NCBI GenBank assembly: GCA_021234535.1
Contig: CM037833.1
Location: 7,390,050 to 7,454,049, forward strand
Direction of reading: 5' to 3'
DNA: 64,000 nt
Source of the DNA: Stichopus chloronotus
Taxonomy: Eukaryota > Echinodermata > Holothuroidea > Aspidochirotida > Stichopodidae
Positions 23,784 through 37,044 of this stretch are shown here, piece by piece. The first letter of the stretch is position 1. Each line of letters opens with the position of its first letter. The notes beneath the pieces are model-generated. The model did no database searches and had not been told where the DNA came from. It worked only from the letters and a program-made list of their open reading frames with translations. The position numbers and the translations under genes were made by a program.

Positions 23784-26700
23784 AACAAATCGACTACACA
23801 AACAATGCACTTAGACAGGCTAACCTACAGTATGTGAAAAGGTATTTACAGTATACTGTAGGATGGCAATTTCGATTTAACATAGTAAATGCTTGCTATC
23901 AAATGAATGTTCTGATTAAACTAAAAAAAGTGTGCCATTCCTGGGTAGTGCTGTGGGTGAGCACTCAGGAGCCTGTAATCTATGCATTGTAGAAGGGTTC
24001 CAAATCCTATGTTTGAAAGACAGCCACATTAACAAACCGTCAGAACTAGTGCCACTGTGTCACCAAAGGAAAAACAGACAACAGAAACGTGACCAAAACC
24101 GAAGTAGCTACCTGTACAGTAATTGTGTTAACCAGCCAGTTGCCTGAGACTGTTACATACAAAACGTGTCTGTGCAAAACTCAGAGCAGTAAACCATGAT
24201 AATATTGCAACTTGTTCAAGTTGATTGCTATGAATGTGAATATTTATGACCATATGACTCTGTATGTACTTGTTGTATTTGTGTCTACAAGAGCTGCATA
24301 TAGGTATGTATGTCAATGATATCTCTTCTACAGTATGTCTGTGTACATGTGTATGTCATCCCTGAGCCCTAAATCAGCACTCTGTCAAATCAGCCTATAC
24401 CCTAGATGCCCACTGCATACCGTGTGCAGGTTTTCTCTTTTCTGTTTTTTTGTTTTTTTCCTTTGGATTCTCTTTGGGTAGGGATCTTACCTTGAAAGAG
24501 GTACTGACATGTAGACTAAAATGCTGTAAAAACTATCATTCCACCGTAACTCACGTTACATTTTTGCCAGTTTCTCAAAGTACATCTTGGCATAAATATT
24601 TAAGTTGAACATTAATTACTCCATATTGCTGGCATGGATCATGGTGCCATAAGGCCCAAAATGCCACTACAAGATGATATTCTGATTTAACAATGTTTGT
24701 TTCATTGATGGTGGCAACTGGGTGACTCACGTTTCATGAAATAGACAAAAAAAAAAAACTCTTTTCTTTTCAAATCTCTTCTAAACATATACACAACAAA
24801 GAATAATCACTACCCCTTGGTTGTTTGAGCGCATGTGCCAAATGCTAAAACCATAAGAACAATTACAATTCTTACAGTATGTAATTAAAATGTCAATAAA
24901 TTTGCATGACCAACATTACCGTGACTCATGTTACACTTTGTCCAACAAACTGTATCCCTACTGAAATTCAGCAGCCACAAATGAAGTTATTCAAAATAAT
25001 TTTACTCTTACAAACTTGACAACATTGTAGACAATCACAACTTCACTAACACCACTGACTTGCTAAACATGGCTTTAACTTGTCTAGCTGTCATAACACA
25101 TTGTGCCACAACTATTCAAGATTGCCTCAAACAGCTTTAAGCAAGTTACTGGAGTGCAGCTTATTTCAGCATTGTCAACATTAGTGGCTGTTTTTTGCAT
25201 GTTACATTTTTCCACAGAAGCAAACTAAGCATTAAAACAATAGTATATAATTAACTATTAATGTTCAGTCCAATGCAATCCAAACTGAATGCCCTGAGTT
25301 ATCTACAGGTTGTTAAACCTGCACTGTAGTGTCAGTTTTAATAGCACTTTTTTGGTGGTTTTGGTTTCTAAGATCTGGAGTAGTTTATCACCTACAATAT
25401 GAGTAAATCTCATCTGGCATGGCAGGTCACTTCCGATATTTTCTGGTACATCAGAGCCACGTTCTTCATCACCTTCTCTGTGCAAACAGTACTGTGCCAT
25501 ATCGTACCATTGTTCCGCACCATCCACCACCTATCAGTCACCTACAAAAATTGCTTTGAATTTCAAAGATCTCCAAACTCTCTGTTACAGATGCATGTAA
25601 TACATTGTCAATACGTTCTGCACAGTTTTCCCTGCATGTGGTTTATGCAATGTAAACTGGCAAAAACAATTTTGAGAATTAAGCATCTTGACAAGAACTG
25701 AGGAGGCAGAGTTTTTCAAATGACTCGTAAAATCGGTAGTGACAATCTTCTGGGATGTCATTTCAAAGACTTTGACACTGCTGGTTGCGGCTGGTACTAT
25801 AAAACTCATTAACACACTAGTTACTCATTCATTATAGCCTTCCTTTTGCACGTAGAGTATTCCATAATTGGCCTATATTATGCTTCATGGAACAAACGGT
25901 GTCATCCACAAGTTCTTTCCAGGTGATGTGGCAAAGTAAAAAATCTTACACTTCAGTATCTCGTTGCTATGCCTTTTCTAATGCTACTAATCTGAAACAT
26001 TGCTTAAACTTTGAAGCACTGCAACCTGACAACAGTCTTAATTTCCTGAGGAATTTCCTCAGAAAATTTACAATCCATGTAAAAATTGGTAATACACATA
26101 TATGCATTGAGGCAGGAACAACTGGAATGTGCTGTACGACCATCGTGAAAAGTTTTCGGGCTACACCTTTACACTTAAGCATGGACTACAGTGAAAGCAC
26201 AGTAGAAAATTTGAAAAGCCCTCAAGGGTGCACTTAAGAAAGCATGTTCCTTGTGACCACACCAAATGCACACTGCTTTTAGTAACACTCACATTTTCTT
26301 TCTTCACAGGGTGGATAGATACGCAGTTATTCATTGACTGATGTTACAATTAGCATAATTTGTCAGTCAGTGATTCTGTTCATGTCAAAATCATAGTTTT
26401 TTCCAATATCAACAGAAAAGTTTGAGAAATGATGTCCTAACGTAGTGGGTGTATCCAGCAGTCTAACCACCTTGGCAATTCTTGTTTCTGTATTACAGGG
26501 AAGACATTGTAAGTTGCAGGCTTAAGAGTTTTTCAAGGAACATTTAAAAACATGTTTTTTCTACTTTGTTAACTTGATCCCAGTCACTTTAAAATGTGTA
26601 GACTTAAGGTTTGAAGTAACAGACTATTGGTTTTGCAAAAGATTTTGATCCTAGAACTATGTGTACATATTTGTACTTCTGTGGGTTGTGATACTGTATG

Positions 26701-28559
26701 TCCACTAGCAGTCATTCTGCAGACAATTTGGATATGAAGGCCAAAGGCAGGCCTAAGCTTATGCTTTTTAATTGACATTGAACGTAGTAAAGGAGGTATA
26801 CTGTATGTAGAACCTTCTGCAAACATTTGCTAACAATGTTTTTTTTTTCACAAATATAACTTGAAAAATATTGATCATGGGTAATAAAAAGGGACAGTCA
26901 TTCACAAGAATAGTAAGTTTCTTCACTTTTTGGTAAGGACTGAACGTGGATGGAGCATTTGGGATACACATTTGAATGGATTTATTTACCAATTATTTTT
27001 GCACATAACTATTAACGAAACCATATGTATGAACATTACCATATTGTAATCAAAACAAGCATGGTATGTACAATATAAATCCGGAAGTAAAAGCGGTGAG
27101 CCAAAATGATATTTTGAAGACATTTAAAACAGTCTTGGTTCTTCAGAGTGTGCACTGCATATGTTGTTCACATTGTATGCCGCATTAAATTCCACTGTGA
27201 TTCATGCATCTTGGTGTCTGGTAGGTAGCTGGCACTCACAAGTTCCATTGGTTTGGTATTTAACTCGCTTACTGCAGCCTCTTTGTAAGCTGCATGGATA
27301 TACCAATATACTGTACCTGGCTGTGGGATAGTCTGTGATTGGGGGTTACGGAAAATTCAAAGCCACGTTCTTAAAATTGTGTACAGTATATGAAAGCTGT
27401 GTACTTTACTGGGCATATATCCCACACAAGTTAGCATTTTAGTAAAAACAAAAAAGTGGGCGACAATGAAAGATTAAAATTGAGTAACAATATTTACAAG
27501 ACGTAAAAACAAAATGAAGCGAGAGAATGAGGAACATTCCATAATATCATAGATACCAGGTGGACAAAAGTTGCAAGGCAGATGTGATTAATGCATATAT
27601 ACTTTCCCTCACGTAAGTAAATGAGAGCAACATAATATGAGTGGATTACATGCACTTTTTTGTCTTGTTACTACAAATTGGAAACGTGCTTGTTGGTAGA
27701 AAAATAAAGTTACACTTTTCCCATAATTCCCACCAAAAAGAAACCTCATTGATCAGAGGAGAAGAAAAAGTGAGCTAAGTAAGGTCTACAATTATGTGCT
27801 TTTCCGCCTATATATTCTCATTCTGCGCTGTGCTCTGCTTCCAAGCCAGCCCGCACACCCGTCATGTTAATGTTGCAAAGTTCCATAGCAAGTACGTAAA
27901 GTATTGTGCAGGCTCTTTGCATGGAAGTACAGTATGCACAAGACTGATTGGCCTAGCGGTCTGTGTTTTGAATGATCGTTGAAGGAAAAAACATCAGGCG
28001 AAAACATTTTCAGAAGCCGTGAAAGGGATTTTTCTATTTAATGGTCCTTTGCAGAATTTTCAAAGGGTGGAAGAAATAGTTCCGTGTTTTTTTTTTTCTT
28101 TTTGCCCCCAAAATCATGGGGCAGAAAATAACATTCATTGTTAAGATTTCACTTACATGGTTTTCTTTTTCCTGTTTTTATTTCCTATCTTTATTGAAGT
28201 GGACTTTCTGTCACTGTTTTAAAAATTTGTGTCAGTACTAGGCCTCATTAGAATTTTAGAAATGATCCTGCCATCACTGAGTGTTGATTTGATGCCTCGA
28301 AAATAGGCCTACCTGTACAAGTTAATTTGTCTACGTTAAAGCTGCCTATCTTGAACTTTTTAAACATGTTCAAAGTGGAGGTGGGAATGTAGTGTTTAAA
28401 AAATGTTCAATTTCAAAACACCATTTTAAGTGTATTTGTGCATATGCAACGTACTTCCAATACTGACTCTTTGATCGACAGCTGGTGAGACAGCAGAAAG
28501 CATGCACCATCTGTAGACTAAGAGTAGAAAGACTAAATTTAATTTACCGTAAATCAATC
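23784..28559. other. no supported gene; weak ORFs and degenerate repeats
   Basis: A loosely repeated block (CCGTAACTCACGTTACATTT at ~24544; related 'GGTGACTCACGTTTC' ~24722; 'CCGTGACTCATGTTACAC' ~24920) suggests a degenerate ~190-bp repeat at 24540-24960. Minus-strand ORFs at 25303-25530, 25585-25815 and 25967-26182 have no family I recognise. The rest is AT-rich with nothing evident. Confidence 0.35.
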
Positions 28560-29935
28560 ACTAACATTATTACTACATTTACCGATTTACCACAGCCCAC
28601 CAAGCATTAGATGTCAAAAGGGTCATAAGAACTGGGGCAGATGGCCATCTCTGGCTTACGTAGAGCCTCCTTTTCTGGAGAAAAGGATCGATGATGTTCT
28701 TGAATCCTTTGACTGTTGTGGCAGTGGCAGCCTCCTGTGGCAGATTGTTCCATTCAGTAATAATACGCTGACTAAAAGAATACTTTCTAATATCTAGTCT
28801 ACAATGGTGCTTCTGGAATTTAAGCTGATGACCTCTTAATTTACTAACATCCGACAATTTAAAAAAAAGTAGCCTGATCAACATTTTCCAGACCCTTAAC
28901 GATTTTAAAAACTTCAATCAAGTCGGCTCTTAGTCTACGCATTCAGAAGAAATTAAACCAGTTCTTTCAAGCCTTTCTTCATAACTAAGAGTAGACAAAT
29001 CTGGAATCAATTTTACAGCACGACACTCTACCTTTTTAATGTTATCAATATCTTTCTGTAGATAAGGGCACCATACCTGACAACAGTATTCCAGATGTGG
29101 TCTAACAAGAGATTTATACAATTTCAGTATATATTACTACTACTTTTACAATCATACGTTCTATTAATAGTACCATGAGTACCTTGTTGGCAGAGCTCAC
29201 AGCCTAAGCACACTGTCTACTAGGGCTCAATGAATTATCAATAATAACACCTAAATCCTTCTCATACTCAGTGGTTTCAACTTGAACACCACTGATAAAG
29301 TAACTGGCTTGAGCATTTGAATGACCGAGGTGAAGACACTTGCACTTCTGTGCATTAAATAACATTTGCCAATCGCAAGACCATTTACAGTATACAGTGC
29401 ATCCAAGTCCTGTTGAAACTCAGTCACTTTACCCATGGAAAGAACATCAGAAAAAATAAGGCTTAAAGGCATGGACATGAATTTAGCAAGACTTTGTAAC
29501 ACAACAGGATAGATACCATCAACACCAGGTGTTTTGTCAGGACGTAGATTCTACAACTTTCGGAGAACCACCTCCTGAGAAACATCTAAATCACATAGTG
29601 CACAAGTTAGACCACTGAAACCATTGACAAACTGGAAGATTATTGACGTCTTCCGTAGTGTACACCGATGAAAAGCACTCATATAACAGTCTTGCATTAA
29701 CATTTTCATCCTGAAGTAGAGGCTGAACTGGACGACCATTTTCATCGATCAAAGGACCCACTACATCTTTAGTCTTGACCTTACTACGAACATACCTGTA
29801 GAACTAGAACTGGAAGGCTTTTGGATCATCCGCCACATTCTGAGCCAACTTACTCTCAAAATTACGCTTCGCTAACCTAACAATTCTAGTAGCAGTGTGA
29901 AGTTTTCCACCTAAAAAATCAGAGGTGGACAACAT
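28560..29935 (-). mobile_element. CR1-like non-LTR retrotransposon remnant, RT core deleted
   Basis: Read on the minus strand in order: a linker with 'KLAQNVADDPKAF' and 'VGPLIDENGRPVQPLLQDE' (~29850-29690); 'LQSLAKFMSMPLSLIFSD' (~29500-29440); 'EFQQDLDALYT' (~29420); 'MYKSLVRPHLEYCCQVWCPY' (29121-29060); 'KVECRAVKLIP' and 'LSYEERLERTGL'; then 'RGHQLKFQKHHCRLDIRKYS' and 'EWNNLPQEAATA' (28840-28730). These are in the order of a CR1/Jockey-type RT. The segment carrying the catalytic F/Y-x-DD motif is missing between SMGKV and TEFQQ, and several stops and frameshifts are present, so it is dead. Confidence 0.85.
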
Positions 29936-30640
29936 TTTCTAGGAGCGGCTAGGACTAGGTTATATTAACATTAGGGTAGGAGAGACCTAACATTGTTCAA
30001 TAACTCACTCTAATTTGAGTTCCAACCAACAGTCACGTGAACGAAGTTGCAAATGAAGGTATTCCTACCTGAGATAATTTACCTTACCTTGTTTATTAGT
30101 TACTTCTCAGAGTGCAATTTATTTTTATTCCTACTCTAAGCCTAGGGCATGCAAACACCGGTCTGACTCCTAGCTACGCAAATCCGCCCGGTGCCGTTGC
30201 GGTGGTAGTACGTACTAGTGCTAGTAGTACGTACTGTACACTGTACTGACACGTACATGTGTACAGTGTATTTCTATGGGGGACAGTGCGAGTGAATCTC
30301 TGAATCTGGGGATTCCCAGGATCATTAATATGCACAGAAGCATTGGAGGGCATTACATTGACGAGTTACCAACCAAAACGTCAGGTAGGAATGGTATCAT
30401 GAGTTGAGAAGATGCTAACATGATAAAATTTGTCTGCTAAGGATTAAAACTCTTATCATACTGACGGAAGAAAATTTAATCATAGATTTAGTGAAAGAAA
30501 CTTAACCATGTGTCTCTTTCTAAATTGCAGCTCCCTATAGTTGAATGCTACATTCCAGGCATCGTATTGTCTATGACGTCATGCATGAAAAGTGACCACT
30601 CTGAACTATGTTTTTACTGTTTATGCGTTCTAGACTTTGC
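29936..30640. other. no gene; short palindromic GTAC-rich stretch
   Basis: Noncoding. At 30206-30265 a cluster of TAGTACGTACTAG / GTACACTGTAC-type self-complementary words forms possible small cruciforms. Confidence 0.4.
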
Positions 30641-31770
30641 TACGGAAGCTTAAAAGTACCATCCAAATAAGAACATCTTTGCCCCGTAACTTGACAATTT
30701 TCTGCAAAATGTCTAGATAACAAGAAAATATAGCAACAAAAAACGGAAAAATGATCAATTGTTTAGTTATATTATTTGAACAATTAAACAATTTTCTGCA
30801 AATTGTTCAAATGACAACTTGCATATCTTGTCATTTCAACAATTTGCTGCAAAATGTCCACTTGTTTACTTTTTGACTAAGTGAGCAATTCAACAATTTT
30901 CGGCAAAATGTCGAAATGACAACTTATCGTATCTTTTCAACTCAACAATTTTCTGCAAAATGTTGACTTGGTCACTTCTTTTCTGAATGAGCAATTAAAC
31001 ATTTTTCGGCAAAATGTGTAAATGACAACTTATTACATCCTGTCATTTCAACAATTTTCTGCAAAATGTTGATTTGATCATTTCCTTTTATGTGAACAAT
31101 TAAACAATTTTCTGCAGAATGTTATCTTGTTCATATCTTTCTAAGTGAACAATTAATCAATTTTCTGCCAAATGTTCAAATGACAACTTATCTCATGCTG
31201 TAATTTCTATATCTGGTTTGGGAAGAGAACAAGTGGACATTTTTCAGAAAATTGTTGAAATGAAAAGATATAATAAGTTGTCATTCGAACATTTTGCAGA
31301 AAACTGTTCAATTGCTTACTTAGAAAGAAAGTAAAAAGTCAACATTTTTCAGAAAACTGTTCAATTGTTCACTTACAAAAAAGTGAACAAGTAGACATTT
31401 TGCAAAAAATTGTTAAAATGGCAAGATATGATAAGTTGTCATTCAAACATTTTGCAGAAAATTGTTCAATTGTTCACTTAGTAAGAAAGTGAACATGTCA
31501 ACATTTTGCAGCAAATTGTTCAATTGACAGGATGTGACAAGTTGTTACAAGAACATTCTTCAAAAAAATGTTGAATTCCTCGCTAAGAAGCAAGTAAACA
31601 AGTTAACATTTTGCAGAAAAATTTTGAGTTGTTTAGATAACACAACTGAACAAGTGATCATTTTCTGATTTTTGATGAGATATTATCTCGTTATGTAGAC
31701 ATTTTGCTGAAAATTGTCAACTTATGGGGCAAAGATATACTTATCTTGATGGCACTTTTAAGCTTCCGTA
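30641..31770. mobile_element. 1.13-kb foldback element with ~53-bp internal periodicity
   Basis: Begins TACGGAAGCTTAAAAGTACC and ends with the near-perfect reverse complement (GGCACTTTTAAGCTTCCGTA, 31751-31770). Sequence just inside is also mirrored (TCTTTGCCCC near 30677 against GGGGCAAAGA near 31727). The left half repeats 'AACAATTTTCTGCAAAATGT' about every 53 bp (e.g. 30703, 30847, 30953, 31055, 31110); the right half repeats the complementary 'CATTTTGCAGAAAATTGTT' (e.g. 31288, 31450, 31500, 31605). The centre is near 31210. Flanks CTTTGC / CTCTGC may be an imperfect target duplication. No ORF inside: non-autonomous. Confidence 0.85.
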
Positions 31771-34360
31771 CTCTGCAGAGCCTGCTTGGGCTGGAAATTT
31801 TCTGTAAATCTTGGTTCCGCCACCTCTGAACTCCCACACTGTACTGCTCTTCCGGAAAAGTGTTTGCAACCCCCACTGATAGCTGCCCTCGCAGACTCTG
31901 GACACTCGTTTTAATTATGCACACAACTTTTAACTAAAACCATTGTTTTTCGCTACCGAATTCGGTAGAAGCCAATCACGGCCATCGTGAGAAATGATGG
32001 GAGTGATGATGGGGAAAGGACATACGACTGATTAGTTACGTAACTATATCATGGCAACATTCTACTCTCCTTCCACTGTTTTAGGCCTCTCTTAGCAATA
32101 TCCTATTTCTTCCGTAGGCAAATCTGGTGATACGGTGAAAGTTAGCCCAGGTACCATTATTTTCTCTCATTGTTCGATCGCTGCTATTGGCTCATTTCAT
32201 TCTATAGATGGCGTTGGTTCCAATGTTTCTTGATTCACATTGAGTGGTTTGCATCACAATTGATCTCATTGTGTCGAGTGAGTCATGTAGACGGGAACGA
32301 GACTCGATAGTTTATTTTGGTTGGGATTTCACTGAAAATGAACAGTTTTTTTCATCTTGACAGTTATGTGTTTTATTGTTTTGCAAACAAAACGACTTCA
32401 GTAACTAGGCTTGAAAATGTGGTTACGAATATATCGCAACCACTTACTGTCCATAATTGCTCCTGCCCCAGATTATTTTTGAACGTTTTAGCAGTTTCCT
32501 ACGGAAGCGTAGAAGGGACTTGCAGAAGAAAAAAGTTGGAAAGTGGTTGTAACTACTGTACCCAACAGTTGTTCAGTCGTTCTACGTCGATCCAACGTAC
32601 ACTACCTAACCGTTGGCTGTCCCCACATTGTCCCAACGGTGGATCAATGTAAACTGTCTGGTTCGTTGGCTGTAAATATTGGCCCACTGTACGCTGGCCA
32701 AACGGTTGCCTGTCTTACGTTGGCTCAATGTTGGGTCCATGTTCGTTAACTAACACAACGGTTACCAACATTGGCCCGCTTTTTTGAATAGGCCTAGGCC
32801 TATAGGATTGTGATCTCCAAGGCTTTGCGCAGAGAAATGAAATTGCGATATTTAAGTAGCCTGTAGGTATAGACAACTAAACGAGACCTTCAGTTCTCAT
32901 CGATACCAACCAGGGTATGGCAAAATGTTGGCACTGACATAATCTAGTAGAATAACAAAACTTACACTTATCACATGTTCCTGTATTGGAAGGCACGGGG
33001 TACCGACTCTTGTGGTCAGTAACAATGGCAAACTTGTGGTCAGTGACAAAGAGTGCTAGTCAAGAGTTTTTACAGTTTGCCAAGGCATGGGATTTTGTCC
33101 ATATGACCTCTAGCCCGGCCATTGCATGCACCCTCATATAGTCCAATGGGTTGATCGAAAAGTCTGTTCAGGTTGATAGCTTGCTGGAAAAAGCACAAGA
33201 GAGTCAGTGGTGAAGACAATTATCAAAATATGCTTGTTAATCGCAATACCCCACTAGAAAGGCGATAGTCCCCTGCGCAAGTGTTGATGAATCGTAGAAT
33301 AAGGCCAAACCTATTAGAGTTAACCAACCAGGAGAAAAGAAACCCAGAAGCAAATCGTTGTCGCCCACAATTATCCAACCCTGTATGATAATTGCGACAT
33401 ATAGGCCTTTCCTGTGACACTTTCCTGTGGCAGTGCACGTTCCGCCCGTTTTAAATTTCTATGTATTTCATTATTTGCTGCAGCTACTGGATGGAAATAA
33501 AAACTTAGTAAATTGGCTTAAACACCGGAGATTGAACTCTCTTTCCTCTATATTGAGATACTAATGTTTGTAATGAATCTACTATGCACAACATTAGGAA
33601 CATTTTGATTTTTTTCTTTGACGGACCAGAAGGGTCTACCTTCTCCTCTCATGATCTGCGATCATGATTGTAGCTGTCATTTTCAACCTACGTTAACTAA
33701 AACGTATGAACCGACAAAAGGAGACACCCAGACGAACACAGTGTTGTAAGATGTCTAACATGAAACTGTCCATCTTAAAGTTTGTTAGATTCCATTCAAC
33801 TCTGTTTCATTAACCATTATACCTCATGGAGAAAATAAGGCACACGGCACTTAGCACCTAACGCAGTTAATCGAGGAGTTTTCTGGTGGATGATGCATTT
33901 GTTAATTGATTAATGTATGCATTGTGGGCAAAATGAATGCCAAAACACTGGAGGGCATAGATCATTCACAAGTGACCGTACCACACACAGTTTCTGATAT
34001 GATGGTCTTCAGGTAGATTTGTATATGAAGGACAGCCACTGCATGTTCATTTTCTGATGTGCTGGAAAGAAAGTACGTTTTTAGTTTAATTTATCGGGCC
34101 TTTTAAAATTGATAGCAACTAGATGTTTCTTTGTTTTGTTGTTGTTGTTTTGCGAGCTTTTCTGGATGGCACATTTGAGAGTGAAACCGGAAGGCAAAAT
34201 AAGATGAATTATATGTATACCAATTGATGGCGCTATTACTCAAAGGACTCAGACATTTCTTTTCTGAATTGTTATTCAACTCATGATCAAAGCAGAAGCA
34301 GAATGCATTGTCATGAGTACATATTGCACAGAATCCATGACAAGAGGACGCATATTAACA
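31771..34360. other. no supported gene; imperfect minisatellite at 32545-32785
   Basis: Between 32545 and 32785 words such as CCAACGGTTGG, ACGTTGGC and CCAATGTTGG recur roughly every 20-25 bp in both orientations, an imperfect minisatellite. The ORFs across it (32317-32749) are low-complexity by-products. The remainder, up to the start codon of pseudogene C, shows nothing I can assign. Confidence 0.4.
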
Positions 34361-34703
34361 ATGGATTATCTTTTTTGTTTTCAACGGTTGGTAGTTTTAC
34401 TCACGTGGAGTTGGTTTTATTCTATTGCAGACAACATAACTGGCATTAACGTGAACCGATATGAAAACATAAATTTAAAATGTTCTATTGGAGTAAATTT
34501 GTCAAAGGAGGAGCTCAAGTGGCGGCACAATGAGGTTTCGGTTTATACAGGCACTCAGCAAGTCACTTTACAAAACATTGCTTATCTAGAGGAAGATTAC
34601 TCTTTATCTATACCCAATGTTTCCTTCTCAGATGAAGGACGTTACACTTGCTTCGCCAACACTTACAACTCGGAGAGTGTGATATATCTGCTTAAGGTAA
34701 ACG
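34361..34703 (+). pseudogene. IgSF pseudogene C exon 1: signal peptide + V-type Ig domain
   Basis: ATG at 34361 starts 'MDYLFCFQRLVVLLTWSWFY', a signal peptide. A complete V/I-type Ig domain follows: 'NLKCSIG' (B Cys), 'ELKWRHN' (C Trp), 'DYSLSIPNVSFSDEGRYTCF' (DxGxYxC). Donor AACG|GTGAGTG leaves phase 1. It is a clear paralog of gene B exon 1: both share a VYTG/LYTG block, 'YSLSI', 'SDEG.YTC' and the terminal 'VNG'. This exon itself is intact. Earlier in-frame ATGs at 34283 and 34310 would place the hydrophobic stretch too far in, so 34361 is chosen. It is classed as a pseudogene because its only recognisable downstream partner is broken and the middle Ig exons are absent. Confidence 0.65.
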
Positions 34704-35158
34704 GTGAGTGTTTTGCTCAGGAGTCTCAATATGCTTCACTTTATTTTACAGGTCGCATTAGCTGAAATAGTAATGCTGGTTCAAAAGTGGTTTGTTTCCA
34801 AGTTGTCTCAGAAGATGTACCTTTAACTCTTGATATCTATGTAATGCTGAAACATAAGGAAGGTAACTAAATCAGCTTTAAGTTTCGTGTTTTACCAATT
34901 CTCTGCCGATCATAATCATTTTATGTTATAATGCTCTAAGGAGTTTCATGGACTTAGTAAAGTATATAGATATGGAAAGAAACAAGTATCTTCTTGGATT
35001 GGTTTGACCTTCGAATGATTTGTGAGCATTATAACACACTTATAAACAATTACCGTTTACTAAACATAAAGCATTTTTACAAAAACAATATTAAAAATCC
35101 CTTGTAGAAACATCAATGCCTGTGTTTGAAGTTCTGGTGTTCCGACATCAAAATATTA

Positions 35159-35512
35159 CACTCACAAAACGTGACGGTAAAATAAGAACTCCATAACTTT
35201 TAGGTAAAATTTTACACAAACTTAATGTAAGTTTTACATTGTGTATATAACAATTTTACTAAAATGTAGTAAAATTTACCAAAATTATGTAGAATTTACG
35301 TATACTGTTTACATTAATTATATGTAAAATTTATGGAGTTCTTATTTTAAATATTTAGGTAAACAGTATATGTAAATTCTACATAATTTTGGTAAATTTT
35401 ACTACATTGTAGTAAAATTGTTATATACACAATGTAAGACTTACATTAACTGTGTGTAAAATTTTACCTAAAAGTTATGGAGTTCTTATTTTACCGTTAC
35501 GTTTTGTGAGTG
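35159..35512. mobile_element. 354-bp foldback MITE with TA flanks (Tc1/mariner-like)
   Basis: Two ~165-bp arms are near-perfect reverse complements, starting CACTCACAAAACGTGACGGT and ending ...ACGTTTTGTGAGTG. The dinucleotide TA sits on both sides (35157-35158, 35513-35514), as expected for a Tc1/mariner-type target duplication. No coding capacity. It lies in the presumed intron of pseudogene C. Confidence 0.85.
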
Positions 35513-37044
35513 TAGTACATGCACATTCTGTTTCTACAGCATGTTTTCATTTTCCCACATATTTCAACAGATAGAGAGTGAATCTTCGTAGGAAAAATAA
35601 AATACTATATACCACTGTGGAGAAATGTCTTAAATCATTACCACTTAATTAATTAAACGAACCTTGGTATGTCCATATAGTAGTTTCGCAAAAAACGTGA
35701 CTGTCCTTTTTAAATTATGCTGTAAAAGTGCAAGTAATAAAAAAGTTATAACGTTGTTCATCGGCATGCAAAGCAAGATGTTGATGAAGTTAATCATGAT
35801 CTTAGCAGTGTTTTCAATAGTTAAATGCTGGTTCCAATGTGTGTTTTAGTACAGGGAATTTCAATGTTAATTTACCTTGAAGTTCTTGGAAAAACCTTCA
35901 AAACACATTATCATATACTTACTTTTATTTTATTTTTTTTTACGAAATTGATAAGCATACAAGAGTGACAGATGCACTCACAATCGTTTGATAATATATT
36001 TAAGGATGTGAACGTTGCAACTAAATCCAATGTTAGTATTATTATCCGCTATTGTTATTATTATCTACTATTATTGGAACTGATATTTCAGACCATTACG
36101 TAATCCTACTCTTTCCAAAGACTAAACCCCTCGAAAATGAATCCCTTGTATCTTATATGCTTTACATCAGCAATTCAAATATGCTAAGTATGAGATTAGC
36201 TTCGAATAACTTCCACAATGCCATGTGCAAAGCAATATTACCAAACTTATAGATACAATTTCAAAGAACATCACCATGTACTACCATTACCCTAGCCCAC
36301 GTGATTTCGTCGTGACGCCATTTTGGTAACTGCGGCACAACGGGAACATATTTTATTGGAGGTGATAATATCTATAATCGTCGCTAAAGAAAAGACAACA
36401 AATTTTGGTGCGTTATCGTAATTTTAAGAACAGATTAATGATTGTAATTCGCAGTGATAAGAAAGTATATTGCAGTGAGTATATTAAAATAAGTAACATT
36501 GAAAGAAAGGATGCAATACTAAAGAGAGGGCAGATAATGGTCACCTATTTGATAAAAATTCGAATGACACGTAAAACATCGCAAAGGAGTTAAAAGAATA
36601 TACATCAGTTGTTGATAATCCTTCAAACAAGATCTCGGGAACTTGAAAAAAAATTCTTACCTCAAAGACATTGCTGTCTTATAGATACAGTCATTGTACA
36701 CCCATTGGCAAAGTTGTTGTACTGCTATTCTCAACATAAAACATGGGATAGCATCTGGTTGTAATGACCTCACAAATGGTATTTTAAAACAATTTATGGA
36801 CATGTTGTTAATCCGCTTACCCAACGTACCTTTGAATTTGTGTTTTCGGAAGTCATTGCATTGTATTGTACAGCAATAACGTTTGTAATTTTCATGTAGA
36901 ACAATTGAAATAGATTAAATCAAAGCACGTTCACTTGTAAAACCCCGATTCATTGGAAGTAAAATAAAATATCGTACGAAGTATTTTACGTCAATAACTT
37001 GCAATTTTATATCTTTCTGCTTATAACACTTGTTGCAAGATTAG

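Noticed and set aside
25303..26237. Series of minus- and plus-strand ORFs that might form a broken gene
   Set aside because: No recognisable motif, no consistent splice sites, and the two strands overlap. I could not assign them to a transposase or host family.
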